Part shown: positions 45,605-55,863 of the stretch, piece after piece | Position numbering within the stretch: position 1 is the first letter of the stretch | Layout of the letters: each line of letters opens with the position of its first letter | Assembly (NCBI RefSeq): GCF_026650985.1 | Contig: NZ_CP086239.1 | Coordinates: 4,800,501-4,864,500, forward strand | From: Clostridium estertheticum | GTDB lineage: Bacteria > Bacillota > Clostridia > Clostridiales > Clostridiaceae | DNA: 64,000 nt | Direction: 5' to 3' | Made by a program: the position numbers and the translations under genes | Notes under the pieces: generated by a model | What the model was told of the DNA's origin: nothing | The model's database searches: none | Seen by the model: the letters and a program-made list of their open reading frames with translations, nothing else

Positions 45605-46525
45605 ATGAATAAGGTTTGTATCCTTGGAAGTATTAATATGGATATGGTGGTTTCTATAGATAAAATGCCACTAATTGGAGAAACTATTTTTAGTGAAAAC
45701 TTCAAATTAGCACATGGCGGCAAAGGTGCTAATCAAGCAGTTGCATCGCGAAGGCTAGGAGCAGAGGTATATATGATAGGCAAAATAGGTCAAGATTCTT
45801 ATGGTCTTCAAATAGTAAATGCCCTAGAAAAAGAAGGGATAAATGTTAATAACATATTTAAAGATGATGTTAAGCCAACAGGCACAGCGATAATTACTGT
45901 AGATAATAAAGGTAATAATTCAATAATAGTTGTAGCAGGTGCAAATATGAGTCTTAATTTAGAAGAAATAGATAAGTGCAAAGAAGTTATATCTAATAGT
46001 GACATAATAGTAGCACAATTTGAGACACCAATTGAAGTTACAATGGAAGTTTTTAAATTTGCAAAAGAAAATGGGGTTATTACAATTTTAAACCCTGCCC
46101 CAGCAAAAGAAATTCCTAAAGAGTTGCTTGCGTACACAGATATTATAGTTCCTAATGAAACAGAAGCTACAACCCTTACAGGAGTAAATGTTCAAGATTT
46201 AGAAAGTGCAAAACAAGCTGCAAATTCTTTTTTAGATAATAAAGTTAAATATGTAATTATTACTTTAGGTAACATGGGAGCAGCGGTGATATCAAAGGAA
46301 GGCGGAGTGTTAATACCTGCATATAAAGTTAATGCTATTGATAGTACTGCAGCTGGAGATTCATTTATAGGAGCAATAACTACTAAATTAACAAAATCAA
46401 ATTTGAATATTAATTCACTTGTAGAAGCAGTTAAATTTGCAAATAGAGTTTCAGCTATAGTAGTTCAAAGAGAAGGGGCACAAGCTTCAATACCATTTTT
46501 AAATGAAATTAATAAGGAGCAGTGA
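45605..46525 (+). CDS. rbsK: ribokinase
   Basis: 306-aa PfkB-family kinase: [31 protein letters not shown] (~42-57), NPAPAKEIP and the catalytic [12 protein letters not shown] (the aspartate of the GAGD-like motif). It phosphorylates ribose to ribose-5-phosphate. First gene of the ribose operon, behind AGAGGTGAGG; its stop overlaps the RbsD region. Confidence 0.95.
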   Translation: MNKVCILGSINMDMVVSIDKMPLIGETIFSENFKLAHGGKGANQAVASRRLGAEVYMIGKIGQDSYGLQIVNALEKEGINVNNIFKDDVKPTGTAIITVDNKGNNSIIVVAGANMSLNLEEIDKCKEVISNSDIIVAQFETPIEVTMEVFKFAKENGVITILNPAPAKEIPKELLAYTDIIVPNETEATTLTGVNVQDLESAKQAANSFLDNKVKYVIITLGNMGAAVISKEGGVLIPAYKVNAIDSTAAGDSFIGAITTKLTKSNLNINSLVEAVKFANRVSAIVVQREGAQASIPFLNEINKEQ

Positions 46526-46527
46526 AC

Positions 46528-46923
46528 ATGAAAAAAATTGGAATTTTAAATGGAGAAATTTCTAGTGTAGTTTCAAAAATGGGACATAAAGATCTAATTG
46601 CCATAGGAGATTGTGGATTACCAATACCAGATAAAACAAAAAGGATAGATATAGCATTATCAAAAGGTATCCCTAGTTTTATAGAGACATTAAAAAATGT
46701 ATTATTAGAACTTCAAGTAGAAGAGGTAATTTTGGCCTTAGAAATAGAAGAAAATAATCCTAAAGTCTTTGAAGAAATAAAAAAACAATTTGAAAATGTG
46801 AAATTTACTTTTATAACACATGAGGAATTAAAAATAATGTTGAATGAGTGTAAGGCTGTAATTAGAACAGGGGAGCAAACTCCGTATGCGAATGTAATTC
46901 TTAAATCTGGAGTAATTTTTTAA
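46528..46923 (+). CDS. rbsD: D-ribose pyranase
   Basis: ATG 46528 sits at the right distance from AAGGAGC; a GTG at 46522 is too close. 131 residues: [18 protein letters not shown] with the catalytic His, IGDCGLPIP and the C-terminal [18 protein letters not shown]. It interconverts pyranose and furanose ribose so that RbsK can act. Confidence 0.95.
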   Translation: MKKIGILNGEISSVVSKMGHKDLIAIGDCGLPIPDKTKRIDIALSKGIPSFIETLKNVLLELQVEEVILALEIEENNPKVFEEIKKQFENVKFTFITHEELKIMLNECKAVIRTGEQTPYANVILKSGVIF

Positions 46924-46935
46924 GGAGGAGTAATT

Positions 46936-48435
46936 ATGGAAGAAAAAATTCCTTTCCTCGAAATGAAAGGTATATCAAAATGTTTTCCAGGAGTAAAGGC
47001 ACTTGATAACATAAATTTAAGCTTATATAAGGGAGAAGTACTAGCACTTTTAGGAGAAAACGGTGCAGGAAAGTCCACATTAATTAAGATCTTAGGTGGT
47101 GTTTATCAAAAGGATGATGGCAAAGTTGTTATACAAGGTTCAGAAGTAGATATAAAAAATGTAAAAGAAGCTGAAAAACTAGGTATATCGATAATACATC
47201 AAGAGTTAAGTGTTTTACCAAATCTAACAGTTGCAGAAAATTTATTTTTAGGAAATGAAAAAATAAACAAAGTAACTAAAAAGTTAGATAAAAAATTAAT
47301 GAACAGTATGTGTAAAGATTATCTTAAACAAATTGGGAGTAACGTTGATCCCGAGGAGTATGTTAAAAATATAAGTATTGGGGAAATGCAAATGCTTGAA
47401 ATAGTAAAAGCAATTTCTAAAAACTCTAATATAATAGTCATGGATGAGCCAACATCAGCCCTAACAGATACAGAAACAGAGAAGCTTTTTAAAGTTGTTG
47501 AAATGCTTAAAAGTAGGGATATAGCAATAATATATATATCTCATAGATTGGACGAGATTTTTGCAATTTGCGATAGAATAAATATTTTAAGAGATGGTAA
47601 ATATGTAGGCGAAGTCAAAGTAAACGATGTCAGTAAAGACGATTTGATAACTATGATGGTAGGGAGAAAAATGGAAGAACAATATCCATATAAAGAACCC
47701 ACTAATGTAACCCCTATATTAAAATTGAAGGATGTTTGTTTAGAAGGACTTTTAAAATCAATTAATCTAGAAGTAAGAGCAGGAGAAATCCTTGGAATGT
47801 CAGGACTTATGGGTTCAGGTAGATCGGAAGTAGCAAAGGTTATTTTTGGAGAATATAAGAAAAGTAGCGGCTCTATTGAGATGAATGGAAAACAAGTAAA
47901 TATTAATTGCCCTAAAGATGCAATAAATAACGGAATAGCGTATTTATCTGAAGACAGAAAAAAAGAAGGACTAATACTGCCTTTATCTGTAAAACAAAAT
48001 ATGACATTAGCGTCTTTAGATAAGTTTGAAAAGAAAATGTTTTGTATAAGTAAAGCAGATGAAAAAAATGTAGTTGATGAATATATAAAAAAATTAGCAA
48101 TTAAAACACCTACTCAAGACCAATTAATAAAGAATTTAAGTGGAGGAAATCAACAAAAGGTTATTATAGCAAAGTGGCTTATACAGTCTCCTAAAGTTTT
48201 AATAATAGATGAACCAACAAGAGGTATAGATGTAGGTGCAAAAAAAGAGATATATGATGTATTAAATCAGTTAAAAGCCGAAGGGAAAGCAGTTATTATG
48301 ATTTCTTCAGATATGTCAGAAGTACTTGGAATTTCAGATAGAATAGTGGTAATGCATGAGGGGAAAATAACTGGAGAGTTAAGTAGGAAAGAGGCTACCC
48401 AAGAAAGCATAATGAAATTAGCAATTGGAGAATAA
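46936..48435 (+). CDS. rbsA: ribose ABC transporter, double ATPase subunit
   Basis: 499 residues, two ABC domains. The first has Walker [10 protein letters not shown] (40-48), signature ISIGEMQ and Walker [12 protein letters not shown]. The second has a degenerate Walker [10 protein letters not shown], then LSGGNQQK and [11 protein letters not shown]. This is the standard CUT2-type arrangement with an impaired second site. Confidence 0.95.
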   Translation: MEEKIPFLEMKGISKCFPGVKALDNINLSLYKGEVLALLGENGAGKSTLIKILGGVYQKDDGKVVIQGSEVDIKNVKEAEKLGISIIHQELSVLPNLTVAENLFLGNEKINKVTKKLDKKLMNSMCKDYLKQIGSNVDPEEYVKNISIGEMQMLEIVKAISKNSNIIVMDEPTSALTDTETEKLFKVVEMLKSRDIAIIYISHRLDEIFAICDRINILRDGKYVGEVKVNDVSKDDLITMMVGRKMEEQYPYKEPTNVTPILKLKDVCLEGLLKSINLEVRAGEILGMSGLMGSGRSEVAKVIFGEYKKSSGSIEMNGKQVNINCPKDAINNGIAYLSEDRKKEGLILPLSVKQNMTLASLDKFEKKMFCISKADEKNVVDEYIKKLAIKTPTQDQLIKNLSGGNQQKVIIAKWLIQSPKVLIIDEPTRGIDVGAKKEIYDVLNQLKAEGKAVIMISSDMSEVLGISDRIVVMHEGKITGELSRKEATQESIMKLAIGE

Positions 48436-48467
48436 AAAGAGTATAAGATTTGCAAGGGAGGGTTAAA

Positions 48468-49400
48468 ATGTCGAATATAAAAGAGAATTTATTAAAATAT
48501 AAATCCATTTTAGCATTAGCTATATTATGCATAATTGTTAGTATAATTTCACCAACATTTCTACAAGTATCAAATTTAAGAAATTTATTCACTCAAATTT
48601 CTGTAAATGCAGTTATATCATTAGGTATGACTTTTGTAATACTTACAGGTGGAATAGATTTGTCTGTAGGGTCAATTGTTGCAATAGCAGGTGCAGTGGC
48701 TGCTGCAACTATAAAAAATACAGGGAGTATACCACTCGCAATACTGGCAGCATTATTTACAGGAATTTTAGTTGGGTTTATTAATGGAATAATTGTTGCA
48801 AAAGGAAAAGTTCAAGCATTTGTAGCTACTTTGGCTACACAAACTGTATTTCGAGGAGTTACTTATGTATTTACTGGAGGTAATCCTATATCCGGTTTAG
48901 GTAATGACTTTATTAGATTAACAAATAGTAGAATACTCGGAATACCTGTTCCAGTTGTTATTACCATAATTGTATTTGCTATTTGTGTCTATCTTTTAAC
49001 ACAAACTAGATATGGAAGATATATATATGCAGTTGGCGGAAATGAAGATTCATCAAGACTTTCTGGTATAAGTGTAAATAATGTTAAAAATTGGGCTTAT
49101 ATTATATCTGGCGCTACAGCTGCAATCGCTGGAATTATCGTTACGAGTAGAATAGGATCAGCGGCGCCAACGGCTGGAAATGGATATGAATTAGATGCAA
49201 TAGCTGCAATAGTTATTGGGGGAGCAAACTTGGTCGGTGGAGAAGGAACAATATTTGGAACAATAATAGGTGTGTTAATTATTGGAGTTTTAAGTAATGG
49301 GTTAAATCTTATGGATGTTTCAGCTTTTTATCAAACTATAGTAAAAGGACTAGTAATACTATTGGCAGTTTTGATTGAGAAGAAAAAGGCTACTAATTAA
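48468..49400 (+). CDS. rbsC: ribose ABC transporter permease
   Basis: ATG 48468 follows GGGAGGG; the frame opens at a TTG 18 nt earlier without a site. 310 residues with about eight to ten helices and the CUT2 permease motifs GMTFVILTGGIDLSVGS and AIVIGGANLVGGEG. Confidence 0.94.
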   Translation: MSNIKENLLKYKSILALAILCIIVSIISPTFLQVSNLRNLFTQISVNAVISLGMTFVILTGGIDLSVGSIVAIAGAVAAATIKNTGSIPLAILAALFTGILVGFINGIIVAKGKVQAFVATLATQTVFRGVTYVFTGGNPISGLGNDFIRLTNSRILGIPVPVVITIIVFAICVYLLTQTRYGRYIYAVGGNEDSSRLSGISVNNVKNWAYIISGATAAIAGIIVTSRIGSAAPTAGNGYELDAIAAIVIGGANLVGGEGTIFGTIIGVLIIGVLSNGLNLMDVSAFYQTIVKGLVILLAVLIEKKKATN

Positions 49401-49433
49401 TACATCAAATAAAAATTATTAGGAGGAAATTTA

Positions 49434-50375
49434 ATGAAAAAATTATGTAAACTAGTTTCGGTGGCAATGATAGCAACTATGACAATTGGGGTACTTGCAG
49501 GATGTGGCTCTAGTGCTAAAACTAAAACTTCAGCTTCAAGTGGAAAATCTGATTCTAAAAAAATAGGTATGGTTGTTTCAACTTTAAATAATCCTTTCTT
49601 TGTAACGCTAAAAGAAGGTGCTGAAGCTAAGGCTAAAGAATTAGGATATCAATTATTAGTTGTTGACTCACAAAATGATTCATCAAAAGAGCTTTCAAAT
49701 GTTCAGGATTTATTACAAAAGGGAGTTAGTGTTATAATACTTAATCCTGTTGATAGTGATGCAGCTCAAAGTTCAGTTATGCAAGCTAATAATGAAAAGA
49801 TTCCAGTAATAACTGTAGATAGAAAATCTAATGGAGGAGATGTAGTTTGTCATATAGCTTCAGATAATGTTAAAGGTGGAGAAATGGCAGGTAAATTTAT
49901 AAAGGAGCAACTTGGTGGTAAAGGCAATATAGCAGAACTTCAAGGAACAACAGGTGCTTCTGCAACAAGAGACAGAGGAAAAGGATTTCACAATATAGTT
50001 GATGTAGATAAAAACCTAAAGGTTGTATCATCTCAACCCGCTGATTTTGATAGACAAAAGGGATTAACTGTAACTGAAAACATGTTACAATCAAATCCTA
50101 ATATTCAAGCTATTTTTGCACAAAATGATGAGATGGCACTAGGAGCTGTTAAAGCATTAAGTACTTCAGGGAAAAAAGCTATAGTTGTTGGATTTGATGG
50201 AGGCGATGATGCAAAAAAAGCTGTAGATGCCGGAGAGATGACAGCAACAGTAGCACAACAACCAAAGCTCATGGGAAGTATGGCTATAGAAAATGTTAAA
50301 AAGATATTAACTGGGGCAACTGTAGCTAAGGAAGTTGGAGTTGACTTAAAATTATATGTAAAGACCAAAAAATAA
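49434..50375 (+). CDS. rbsB: ribose-binding lipoprotein
   Basis: 313 residues with a lipoprotein signal (TMTIGVLAGC; lipidated Cys at ~24). The periplasmic-binding-protein type 1 fold follows: VSTLNNPFFVTLKEGA, VIILNPVDSDAAQ, TVDRKSNGGDVVCHIASDN, AQNDEMALGAVKAL. It captures ribose outside the membrane for RbsA/RbsC. Confidence 0.95.
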   Translation: MKKLCKLVSVAMIATMTIGVLAGCGSSAKTKTSASSGKSDSKKIGMVVSTLNNPFFVTLKEGAEAKAKELGYQLLVVDSQNDSSKELSNVQDLLQKGVSVIILNPVDSDAAQSSVMQANNEKIPVITVDRKSNGGDVVCHIASDNVKGGEMAGKFIKEQLGGKGNIAELQGTTGASATRDRGKGFHNIVDVDKNLKVVSSQPADFDRQKGLTVTENMLQSNPNIQAIFAQNDEMALGAVKALSTSGKKAIVVGFDGGDDAKKAVDAGEMTATVAQQPKLMGSMAIENVKKILTGATVAKEVGVDLKLYVKTKK

Positions 50376-50490
50376 AAATGATGAGAATGCCTATTGGTAA
50401 AATGTAGATTATTAATATATAATTGAAATAGATTAGAAATATTAAGATTATATAGTTGTATATTCTATGAAGAATCGAGGTAGTTAGCTA

Positions 50491-51489
50491 ATGAATAAGA
50501 TAACAATGAAAGATATTGCAGAAAAAGTAGGCGTCTCAAAAACCACAGTATCTTTGGTTATTAATAAGAAGGCTGAAAATATAAGTGAAGAAACTAAAAA
50601 CAAGATTTATGAAGTTATAGAGGAAACTGGATATATTCCTAATAATGTTGCTAGGGGTTTAAAAACTAAAAAGTCTGGAAGTATTGCAATAATTATACCA
50701 GATATATCAAATCCATTTTTTTCAGAGTTATCAAGGGCTATAGAAGATTTTGCAAATAAATTAGGGTATAATGTATTCCTCTGTAATTCAGATAATAATG
50801 CAAATAAAGAAAAGATGTATGTCAAACTTTTAATAAGTAAATTAATTGATGGGATAATTTTAATTCCTGGACAAGAAAGTGAGGATAGTGCAAATCTATT
50901 AAAATTAAATGACATACCATTTGTATTTGTAGATAGATATATTAAAGGTTTTGAAGATTATCCTGGTGTTTATTTTGATAATAAACAAGGGATACAGTGT
51001 GGAATAGAATATTTATATGGTAAAGATAAAAGAAATATAGTATTTGTAACTGGTCCAAAGAAAATGACTATATATAAAGAAAGAATAGATGGATATAAAG
51101 AGAGTATGACTAAATACGGAATTTATAATAAATCGTTAATTTTTGAAAGTACCTTTACTTTAGAAGGTGGTATGGAAGTAACTAATCATATAATTGATGA
51201 ATGTAAATCTGTTGATGCTATATTTTATTCTAATGATGTAATGGCTATAGGGGGAATGAAAACTCTTAAAAGAAGAGGATACAAAATTCCTGAAGATATT
51301 GTAATAATGGGCTTCGATGGAATAAAGTTATCTAAAATGATTGAACCAGAACTTACAACAATTCAACAACCTATTTATAGTATGGGAGAGCAAGCCTGTA
51401 AACTAATAATAGATATTATAAAAGGAGAATCAATAGATAATTCAAAAATATATTTTCCACCGAGTATTATAGTTCGTGGAACAACTTAG
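50491..51489 (+). CDS. rbsR: LacI-family ribose operon repressor
   Basis: 332 residues: N-terminal helix-turn-helix TMKDIAEKVGVSKTTVSLVIN with hinge, then a ribose-binding-type sensor domain (IPDISNPFFSELSRAIE, FVDRYIKGFEDYP, FYSNDVMAIGGM, TIQQPIYSMGEQA). As the last gene of the rbs operon it probably controls it through the operator at 45559-45587. A 116-nt gap after rbsB might hold a weak second promoter. Confidence 0.92.
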   Translation: MNKITMKDIAEKVGVSKTTVSLVINKKAENISEETKNKIYEVIEETGYIPNNVARGLKTKKSGSIAIIIPDISNPFFSELSRAIEDFANKLGYNVFLCNSDNNANKEKMYVKLLISKLIDGIILIPGQESEDSANLLKLNDIPFVFVDRYIKGFEDYPGVYFDNKQGIQCGIEYLYGKDKRNIVFVTGPKKMTIYKERIDGYKESMTKYGIYNKSLIFESTFTLEGGMEVTNHIIDECKSVDAIFYSNDVMAIGGMKTLKRRGYKIPEDIVIMGFDGIKLSKMIEPELTTIQQPIYSMGEQACKLIIDIIKGESIDNSKIYFPPSIIVRGTT

Positions 51490-51491
51490 CT

Positions 51492-51516
51492 GTGCCACCC
51501 ACATGGCAAGTGGCAT
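51492..51516 (+). repeat. 25-bp dispersed hairpin repeat, copy 4
   Basis: GTGCCACCCAC then ATGGCAAGTGGCAT, 2 nt after the rbsR stop. Confidence 0.85.
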
Positions 51517-51531
51517 GTGGGTATAATGAAA

Positions 51532-51576
51532 AAGAAGATGTTTGGAATAAATTTATTCCAAACATCTTCTTTTTTA
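51532..51576. terminator. long perfect-palindrome terminator after rbsR
   Basis: A 40-bp palindrome with 20-bp arms (AAGAAGATGTTTGGAATAAA) followed by Ts. It also lies downstream of the convergent 51664 gene. Confidence 0.9.
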
Positions 51577-51663
51577 AAACCTAATTTAATGGTTACTTCG
51601 TTTCATTTATTCGCCTATATGAGAAACATTTTCACTGCTTAAATATAAAATAAGATATTTAAC

Positions 51664-53094
51664 TTAGTTTATGCTTGTAAGTTGGTATGTCTGCGAGGCA
51701 TCATTATATTGAAATCCATATACATAACTTTGAGTCGTAGGAGTACTGAGACCATCTTTGCTATATATGATATAAGATTCTGAGGATGTAAAACTTCCTG
51801 ATTTATTATCATCACTAATGCTGTTGAATTTAGTAATATAGGAAGAGATAAAAGTTTCTTGTATTCCTGATTTAGCTGTACTAATTATATATCCTTCTTG
51901 AAGCTTATATAACTGACTTCCAGAAGCTACATAATTATTAATTGCTGCAGGATTATTATTATTATTAATAGCATCTACAAAAGCGTAATCATATTGAGAT
52001 AAAAGAATATTTAGTTTATTTTTAACATCAGTTAATTCACTGCTAGCTTCTTCAAAACTTAAAGCAAGATCACTGTCAAAACTTGAACCTTTGTAGTTTT
52101 TACTTGTAAGTTTTTTACCCCCTTGTGACAATGTTGCATATATTTGTGAGGAATTGTTTATAGGTCCAAAATGTGTAGCATCCTTAACTTTAACATTAAC
52201 ATTTTTCCCATTAACAAAAATGTCAGCATCGTTATAATTAGTATCTGAAGATATGTTTATGTATTTCATATCCTCCAATACATTTACTTTCGCTATATTA
52301 TTATCAGCTGTTACAAGATCCAAAGGATAAGTAGTACTTGAACTAACATATAAGTTTTTGTAATTAGCTAAAATCGTATAAGCACCAGGAATGTATGGTC
52401 CAAATTCCTTGGTGGAGTTGTCAGAATCACTTTCACCTATATTAGTATTGTTAATTGAAAAAGTAACACCTTTAACTGGTGCTGTTACAGTGATAAAAGA
52501 TGGTTTAATATATATTTTATATTTAGGAAAAATGAGAAAGGTCTTTCCGTCACTAGATAAAGTCAATGTATTTACCAACTTTATGCTATCAATATCTTTA
52601 GGATTATAAGCATTATTTTTTAAATCTTGATCAACCTTATTATAATATGTAGGATTGCTTTTAAAGTAAGCTAATAAAGGCGAAATACTCTTACTATCTA
52701 GTTTAAGTCTAGAATCATTACAATATAATATACTTGCTAAATCAGAAGCATTATTTGAAGAGATATCTTTCTCAAATCTTTTTACTATTTTACTAGGATC
52801 AGATAAAGAATTACCAATGTTAACAATGATAACTATTAATATTATTAAAACTATGGATATTGACATGAATATTTTTGTTTTTTTTGAAAATTTCAAATTG
52901 GATGTAGCATTGTCAACAGGTTCAGTTGTAATTAAATCCATATCATAATCTAATTCTGGATTAACAGTATCTAAATCAACGTTATGGTCTGATTCAGTTT
53001 CAATAGTTGATTCTTCTCGTAAATCGTTACCGCAGCGAGTACAAAAATGTGTTCCATCTATAATTTTGTTGCCGCATTTAGTGCAAAAATTCAA
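51664..53094 (-). CDS. zinc-ribbon membrane protein, TcaA/YvbJ-like
   Basis: TTG 53094 is the start, because GGGGGA precedes it and the protein then begins with the zinc ribbon. The longer frame from 53313 starts inside a repeat. 476 residues: NFCTKCGNKIIDGTHFCTRCG (two CxxC pairs, ~3-23), an acidic linker, a transmembrane helix (~74-95), then an external part. That part has a PEGA/TcaA-like middle (VKGVTFSINNTNIG, FVNGKNVNVKV) and a C-terminal NTF2-like domain (~355-476). TcaA relatives sense or alter the envelope and glycopeptide response in staphylococci; the role here is inferred. Confidence 0.82.
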   Translation of the reverse strand: MNFCTKCGNKIIDGTHFCTRCGNDLREESTIETESDHNVDLDTVNPELDYDMDLITTEPVDNATSNLKFSKKTKIFMSISIVLIILIVIIVNIGNSLSDPSKIVKRFEKDISSNNASDLASILYCNDSRLKLDSKSISPLLAYFKSNPTYYNKVDQDLKNNAYNPKDIDSIKLVNTLTLSSDGKTFLIFPKYKIYIKPSFITVTAPVKGVTFSINNTNIGESDSDNSTKEFGPYIPGAYTILANYKNLYVSSSTTYPLDLVTADNNIAKVNVLEDMKYINISSDTNYNDADIFVNGKNVNVKVKDATHFGPINNSSQIYATLSQGGKKLTSKNYKGSSFDSDLALSFEEASSELTDVKNKLNILLSQYDYAFVDAINNNNNPAAINNYVASGSQLYKLQEGYIISTAKSGIQETFISSYITKFNSISDDNKSGSFTSSESYIIYSKDGLSTPTTQSYVYGFQYNDASQTYQLTSIN

Positions 53095-53302
53095 TTTAAG
53101 TCCCCCTATAATTGTTGTAGTTGTACTCAATGGAGCGCTCTCATCTAAATATGGTATTGTCACTGTAAAATTAGTATATACATTTGTTGGCAAATGTTTA
53201 ATTCCATTCAGCATTGATCCCATTATGTCTAAAGATAATCCATTAAGTATTATTATTTTACTATATCTGCTTAATAATGGCAAGAATGCCCAAAAAGTAA
53301 CA

Positions 53303-53327
53303 GTGCCACCCACGTGGCAAGTGGCAT
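53303..53327 (+). repeat. 25-bp dispersed hairpin repeat, copy 5
   Basis: GTGCCACCCAC then GTGGCAAGTGGCAT. It lies directly before the LacI remnant. Confidence 0.85.
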
Positions 53328-53329
53328 GT

Positions 53330-53425
53330 GTAGCTATATATATATTAAAGGTATTGAAGATTATCCTGAGTTTATTTTGATAATAAACAAAAGGGTTTCT
53401 TTTGTTCGATTGCTATATAAAATGG
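53330..53425 (+). pseudogene. LacI/RbsR-family gene remnant
   Basis: Bases 53330-53395 align with rbsR bases ~50929-50990 with only a few substitutions and small gaps. Examples are the shared ATATTAAAGG, TGAAGATTATCCTG and TTTATTTTGATAATAAACAA. A one-base deletion after CCTG shifts the frame (YIKGIEDYP, then a different frame giving YFDNK). A weaker LacI-like trace (NGCDF) ends near 53425. No start, helix-turn-helix or C-terminus remains. The rest of the 53095-53435 gap holds only the repeat. Confidence 0.7.
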
Positions 53426-53435
53426 TTGCGATTTT

Positions 53436-54416
53436 TTATTTATGGCACCAGTCACTCCAAGATGTTTTAAAGTTATCATTATTTTGTTTACTATATTGAT
53501 AGAATTGTTTTAAAAAGTCAGCTCTATTTTCATCTCCAGTTTTGTTCCCTTCAGCATCTTTCCTTAATATATCAGACCCTCCTATCAATACTTGACGCTG
53601 AATTATATCTTCAAAACTTACTTGTTTTGCATTATTCATCATATCATACATAGCCATAAAAGTAGTAGTTCTTCCTACCCCACCTCTACAGTGAAAATGA
53701 AGCCAAGTATCATTAGTAGATATTTTTTGTGTCTCTTTTACAAACAAATCTACTTGATCATCTTTAGGTTTTAAGTGGTCGGATATAGTAAGTCTTAAAT
53801 AGTGTATTTTTTGAGATTCGACTAATTCTCTTTCTGTCTGAACTTTTTTAGGGTTTACAATTTCAGGAATCGTGTTAACGGACTTACCCTCTTTAAGTTT
53901 ATCAAAGGCAACATATTTATCTTTTTTGATTTTTTCTAATTTATCTATTTCATCTTTTATAATATCATAGTTTTTTTTATTTATATTAGCTTGGTCTTTT
54001 TTACCAAACCAACTTATAGACATTCCTTCAACAAAACCATGAGCTTCTTGCCTTAAATCTACATCTATGATATTTTTGATTTTTTTATTAGCTTTAAATT
54101 TGTCTTTTATCATTTTGAGACCCCTCTCACTAAGAGAACCACTACCTGATTCGTTCAAGTTTGATAATCCTTTTAAATTAACATTAGCAGCTGATTGTTT
54201 GCTAATTGGATCACTTGACATTCTGAAGTTTTTAGGTAATACGTTTTGATTATCTTTATCTATTACTAACTTTATATGGGTATTATTTTGTGAAACTTGA
54301 GTCTTAGTAGAGTCTAAAGCAATATTATTAAATGTTCCTGATTGTAAACAATATGATCCTACTAATAATCCTGTAATAACTGTTATCATTAATAAAGATT
54401 TTAAGTTTTTGTTCAT
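53436..54416 (-). CDS. secreted PTP-like phosphatase (cysteine phytase type)
   Basis: ATG 54416 has GGAG 9 nt upstream. 326 residues: an N-terminal signal or anchor (KSLLMITVITGLLVGSYCLQ) and a PTP-fold domain with the P-loop HCRGGVGRTT (Cys-x5-Arg, ~260-269). Upstream come the RMSSDPIS segment and the VDLRQEAHGFVEG motif, like the DLRxExHGxxNG of PTP-like inositol phosphatases. Family members remove phosphates from phytate or phosphotyrosine. Beside two pectate lyases, plant phytate is a reasonable substrate, but this is inferred. Confidence 0.82.
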   Translation of the reverse strand: MNKNLKSLLMITVITGLLVGSYCLQSGTFNNIALDSTKTQVSQNNTHIKLVIDKDNQNVLPKNFRMSSDPISKQSAANVNLKGLSNLNESGSGSLSERGLKMIKDKFKANKKIKNIIDVDLRQEAHGFVEGMSISWFGKKDQANINKKNYDIIKDEIDKLEKIKKDKYVAFDKLKEGKSVNTIPEIVNPKKVQTERELVESQKIHYLRLTISDHLKPKDDQVDLFVKETQKISTNDTWLHFHCRGGVGRTTTFMAMYDMMNNAKQVSFEDIIQRQVLIGGSDILRKDAEGNKTGDENRADFLKQFYQYSKQNNDNFKTSWSDWCHK

Positions 54417-54845
54417 TATCAACAACTCCATTTTTGTATTAGAATGTGTTTTGCACGAAAAAGTTTGGCGCTACCCAATAAGAAAGCTTAATCTCGTGAT
54501 GATGTGTTCTTACTCATTTACATATAGTTAATTATAATATAGAATATTACCATAAAAAGCAAAATATGAAAATAAAAATCATTCAAAATAGGTGAATTGG
54601 TGTTGCTATGTCACCACTTCAAATCCAAGGCTGAGTAGTAGGAATGAATGGTTACGTTAGATTAAAAATTCATTTTAATGGTTTTACAATATATTTATTA
54701 TATGTATACAAATATATAAAATGGATTGACATGTATAATTCTACATGGTAACCTTTACATATGAAAATTTTAAATCTTTTCATAAATAATATTCAGATAA
54801 GCTATAAAAAATTCTACTATATGAAGGTAGGAAGGAGATTAAAGT
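54417..54845. other. divergent intergenic region before the PL10 gene
   Basis: A TTGACA at 54726-54731 is a possible -35, but its -10 (TAACCT) is poor. The stretch 54600-54660 is less AT-rich (CACCACTTC, CCAAGGCTGAG). I compared it with cyclic-di-GMP riboswitch motifs and found no match. No gene seen. Confidence 0.3.
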
Positions 54846-55808
54846 ATGTTAATAACAAAAAAAAGTTGTGTGTCTTTAGTATTAGTTTTTATGCTGAGTG
54901 TTTTGGGAACAGTGATGATGTCATCTAAGGTTTTCGCTATTGGTGATGCCACTGGTACTACAGCAAGTATACAAGAGATTGTGAGCAACCAGCTAGCTGA
55001 TGGAGGGTGGAGAAAATATTATACTGAAACTAGCGGAGACTGGGGAAAATCAACCATTGACAACAAAGCTACTTATACAGAAATAAGAAGATTGGCAAAA
55101 GCGTATAAAGATGATACAAGCAAGAGTAATTATAAAGCTGCTTGCATAAAAGGAATCAATTTTTTGTTAACTATGCAGTATGCTAATGGTGGATGGCCAC
55201 AGATTTATGGTGGTTCGGGTTATCATCAAGCAATTACGTATAATGACGATGCAATGATTAACGTAATGATTTGTTTAGATGAAGTCTCAAAGAAAACAGG
55301 CGACTTTTCATTTATAGACAATATTTTGGCTGATAAATGTAAAACAGCAGTTACAAAGGGTGTAAATTGCTTATTGAATTCTCAGTATAAGAGTGGAACA
55401 ACGTTACAGGCTTGGGGTCAGCAACATGACAAAACGACTTTAAAACCAACATATGCAAGAGCATATGAACTTTCTTCGCTTTGCTCTAAGGAAAGTGTAT
55501 CGATTGTAAAGTTTTTAAAGACTAGAAATGCGACTACAGCAATAACAGCTTCCATAACAGCTGCACAGAATTGGTTTAAAGAAGTTAAGATTACTGGAAT
55601 CAATGTAGTAAAAGCAAACGGAGACGTAACGGTTGTACATGATTCTAGTGCACCAACTATATGGGCTCGTTTTTACGAATTAGGAACTAACAAGGCAATC
55701 TTTGCTAATCGTTTGGGAGAAGTAAAGTATAACCTTGCTGATATTGAAAAGGAAAGAAGGATAGGCTACAGCTGGTATGGTGCTTGGCCCTCAAGTCTTG
55801 CGAACTAA
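54846..55808 (+). CDS. pectate lyase, polysaccharide lyase family 10
   Basis: 320 residues behind GGAAGGAG. Signal peptide ending SSKVFA. The PL10 alpha/alpha fold is seen in NQLADGGWRKYY, NGGWPQIYGGSGYHQAITYNDDAMINVM and ARFYELGTNKAIFANRLGEVKYN. It cleaves polygalacturonate by beta-elimination outside the cell. It is a single catalytic domain with no carbohydrate-binding or dockerin module. Confidence 0.9.
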   Translation: MLITKKSCVSLVLVFMLSVLGTVMMSSKVFAIGDATGTTASIQEIVSNQLADGGWRKYYTETSGDWGKSTIDNKATYTEIRRLAKAYKDDTSKSNYKAACIKGINFLLTMQYANGGWPQIYGGSGYHQAITYNDDAMINVMICLDEVSKKTGDFSFIDNILADKCKTAVTKGVNCLLNSQYKSGTTLQAWGQQHDKTTLKPTYARAYELSSLCSKESVSIVKFLKTRNATTAITASITAAQNWFKEVKITGINVVKANGDVTVVHDSSAPTIWARFYELGTNKAIFANRLGEVKYNLADIEKERRIGYSWYGAWPSSLAN

Positions 55809-55826
55809 TCAATTCAATAATATTTA

Positions 55827-55863
55827 AAAAGAGCTTGTGCTAGAGATAGCATGAGCTCTTTTG
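55827..55863 (+). terminator. terminator after the PL10 gene
   Basis: 16-bp stem with two wobble pairs (AAAAGAGCTTGTGCTA arm), GAGA loop and Ts. Confidence 0.85.

Noticed and set aside
53095-53313. N-terminal extension of the TcaA-like protein to 53313
   Set aside because: It would start inside the 25-bp repeat. The GGGGGA site and zinc-ribbon start place the real start at 53094.
53314-53499. 61-aa plus-strand frame after repeat copy 5
   Set aside because: It begins in the repeat, runs through the frameshifted LacI remnant, then reads antisense into the phosphatase gene.
54590-54660. Possible cyclic-di-GMP or other riboswitch before the PL10 gene
   Set aside because: The stretch is less AT-rich, but it lacks the conserved cores of the riboswitch classes I could compare by eye.
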